Positions 4,729 through 5,634 of a stretch of DNA of 5,634 bases are shown here, piece by piece. The notes beneath the pieces are model-generated. The model had not been told where the DNA came from. It saw only the letters and a list, made by a program, of their open reading frames with translations, and ran no database searches. The stretch lies in assembly GCA_021299675.1 (NCBI GenBank), contig JAJTIF010000271.1, positions 1 through 5,634 of the forward strand, read 5' to 3'. Each line of letters starts with the position of its first letter. Position 1 is the stretch's first letter. The DNA is from Pseudomonadota bacterium. GTDB lineage: Bacteria > Bdellovibrionota > Bacteriovoracia > Bacteriovoracales > Bacteriovoracaceae. The position numbers and the translations under genes are program-made.

Positions 4729-5316
4729 ATGAAATATTTAAGTTTTGATATCGAAGCCACGGGACTGAATGAGCAGTGCCTGATGATCGAGTTTGCCATG
4801 GTCCCCTTCGATGCGGAGTCGAGAGAAATAAAAGAAGAGCTGGCACGCTCCTATTATATCAAGTGCCCTTCCTTTGAAGAACTCAAACCCACTCTCGATC
4901 CCTGGGTGGTGGAACATAATGAGACGCTCATCCGCAAGGCCCACAGTGAGGGGATTGAGATGAGTGAGTTTAAGAGAACTCTCCAGAACTACCTCGAGAG
5001 TCCGGAGGTGAAGTCATACTTTGGGAATCAAAAGATTACTCTCTTTGGAAAATCCATGTCTGCTATCGACCTCCCCTTTCTGAACCGAGACCTGGGATGG
5101 GATTTCATGCGTAAATATTTTCAGCACCGTCAACTCGACCTCTCCGGTCTCGCCTATGGCCTCATGGATTGTGGGCTGCTCCCTAAGGGCATGGAGTCCG
5201 GTAGTCAGATGATGCGATACCTCTCCATGGGTGAAGTCGCGCACACGGCGCTTGAAGATGCGCGCAATACGGCGAAGATGTATCTGAAAATTATCGAGAA
5301 GATTAAGGCTTCCTAA
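4729..5316 (+). CDS. DEDDh 3'-5' exonuclease, oligoribonuclease-like
   Basis: The start is the ATG at 4729 (195 aa), with AAGGA at 4717-4721 seven nt upstream; an upstream in-frame TTG at 4681 is the promoter -35 and not a start. All five DEDDh residues are present: Asp7 and Glu9 (FDIEATGL), Asp114 (GKSMSAIDLPFL), then His172 and Asp177 (HTALEDA). They bind two metal ions and hydrolyse nucleotides from 3' ends. Length, the DPWVVEHN segment near residue 57, and FQHRQLDLSGL near 131 resemble Orn, which degrades two- to five-nucleotide RNAs; DnaQ or RNase T like roles are also possible. The protein is cytoplasmic. It is expressed from its own promoter on a very short leader, and its last 14 bp overlap the convergent M23 peptidase gene. 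DEDDh class is sure; substrate is inferred. Confidence 0.85.
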   Translation: MKYLSFDIEATGLNEQCLMIEFAMVPFDAESREIKEELARSYYIKCPSFEELKPTLDPWVVEHNETLIRKAHSEGIEMSEFKRTLQNYLESPEVKSYFGNQKITLFGKSMSAIDLPFLNRDLGWDFMRKYFQHRQLDLSGLAYGLMDCGLLPKGMESGSQMMRYLSMGEVAHTALEDARNTAKMYLKIIEKIKAS

Positions 5317-5634
5317 GGGAGACGTATTCGGCAGGATTACGGGCCTCATTTTTGATTCTTATTTCAAAATGCAGATGGGGACCCGTGGAGCGGCCGGTGT
5401 TTCCGGTGTGAGCGATCAACTGGCCACGCTTGACCTTATCGCCCGCTCTTACCATCAGTTTATTCAAGTGCGCGTATACTGAAAAAACTTTCCCGGGGTG
5501 TTCGATCACAATCATTTTTCCGTAGCCACGGATTTTGCGGTCACTGTATTTCACGGTTCCTTCTTGCACGGATACGACGGGTGTTCCGATCGGCGCCGGG
5601 ATATCAATCCCTTCATGTTTGCGGCCCCAACGGT
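5303..5634 (-). CDS. M23 (LytM-type) metallopeptidase, C-terminal part; 5' end beyond the window
   Basis: The frame is open to the right edge and gives the last 109 residues. All LytM residues are visible: His6 and Asp10 of the fragment (RKHEGID, the HxxxD zinc motif), His55 (YAHL), then His86 and His88 (HLHFE, the HxH motif). His6, Asp10 and His88 are the expected zinc ligands; His55 and His86 are catalytic. The family cleaves peptide cross-links of peptidoglycan or activates amidases as a LytM factor. AGDKVKRGQLIAHTGNTGRS is the usual core strand-turn. The domain ends about 10 residues before the stop, so it is C-terminal, and any signal peptide, coiled coil or LysM part lies outside the window. 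The fragment continues upstream of the Met at 5569. It overlaps the exonuclease 3' end by 14 bp. Confidence 0.9.
   Translation of the reverse strand, partial: RWGRKHEGIDIPAPIGTPVVSVQEGTVKYSDRKIRGYGKMIVIEHPGKVFSVYAHLNKLMVRAGDKVKRGQLIAHTGNTGRSTGPHLHFEIRIKNEARNPAEYVSLRKP

Overview
The window has roughly balanced base composition, short intergenic gaps, overlapping operon genes and a high share of exported proteins (a lipoprotein, a subtilisin-like protease, a Sec-secreted protein and an M23 cell-wall peptidase). This suggests a Gram-negative predatory or delta-like bacterium, with Bdellovibrio and relatives (Bdellovibrionota) as the best guess. That placement is inference from gene style; no marker gene is present.

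Layout. Positions 1-34 probably hold the first 11 codons of a minus-strand gene. Positions about 91-200 hold the most interesting element: a likely minus-strand small RNA of about 77 nt. It has a perfect TATAAT box, two hairpins that each present GGA in the loop inside a CAGGATG motif, and an intrinsic terminator ending in eight T. Repeated CAGGATG in hairpin loops is the hallmark of CsrB/RsmZ-type RNAs that titrate the translational regulator CsrA. Positions 334-2139 form a plus-strand operon of three overlapping genes: a small hypothetical protein, a 417-aa lipoprotein of unknown function and a very compact [2Fe-2S] ferredoxin. A terminator-like hairpin lies inside the ferredoxin coding end. 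The ferredoxin stop overlaps, in the shared bases CTAG, the stop of a convergent secreted S8 (subtilisin-type) protease (2136-3485, minus). That protease has the full catalytic triad but Ser where the oxyanion-hole Asn is expected, and no room for a propeptide. Next is a minus-strand gene for a secreted 249-aa protein with its own hairpin terminator (3625-3652) and promoter. An AT-rich divergent gap (4412-4728) follows. It leads to a DEDDh 3'-5' exonuclease of oligoribonuclease type (4729-5316, plus), whose very good promoter is covered by an inverted repeat. The window ends in the C-terminal LytM/M23 domain of a peptidase (minus, runs off the right edge), overlapping the exonuclease tail by 14 bp.

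No mobile elements, tRNA, rRNA or CRISPR arrays are visible. The genes do not form one pathway. The themes are envelope or secreted proteins, an orphan ferredoxin coupled to a lipoprotein, an RNA-decay type nuclease, and a candidate CsrA-binding RNA.
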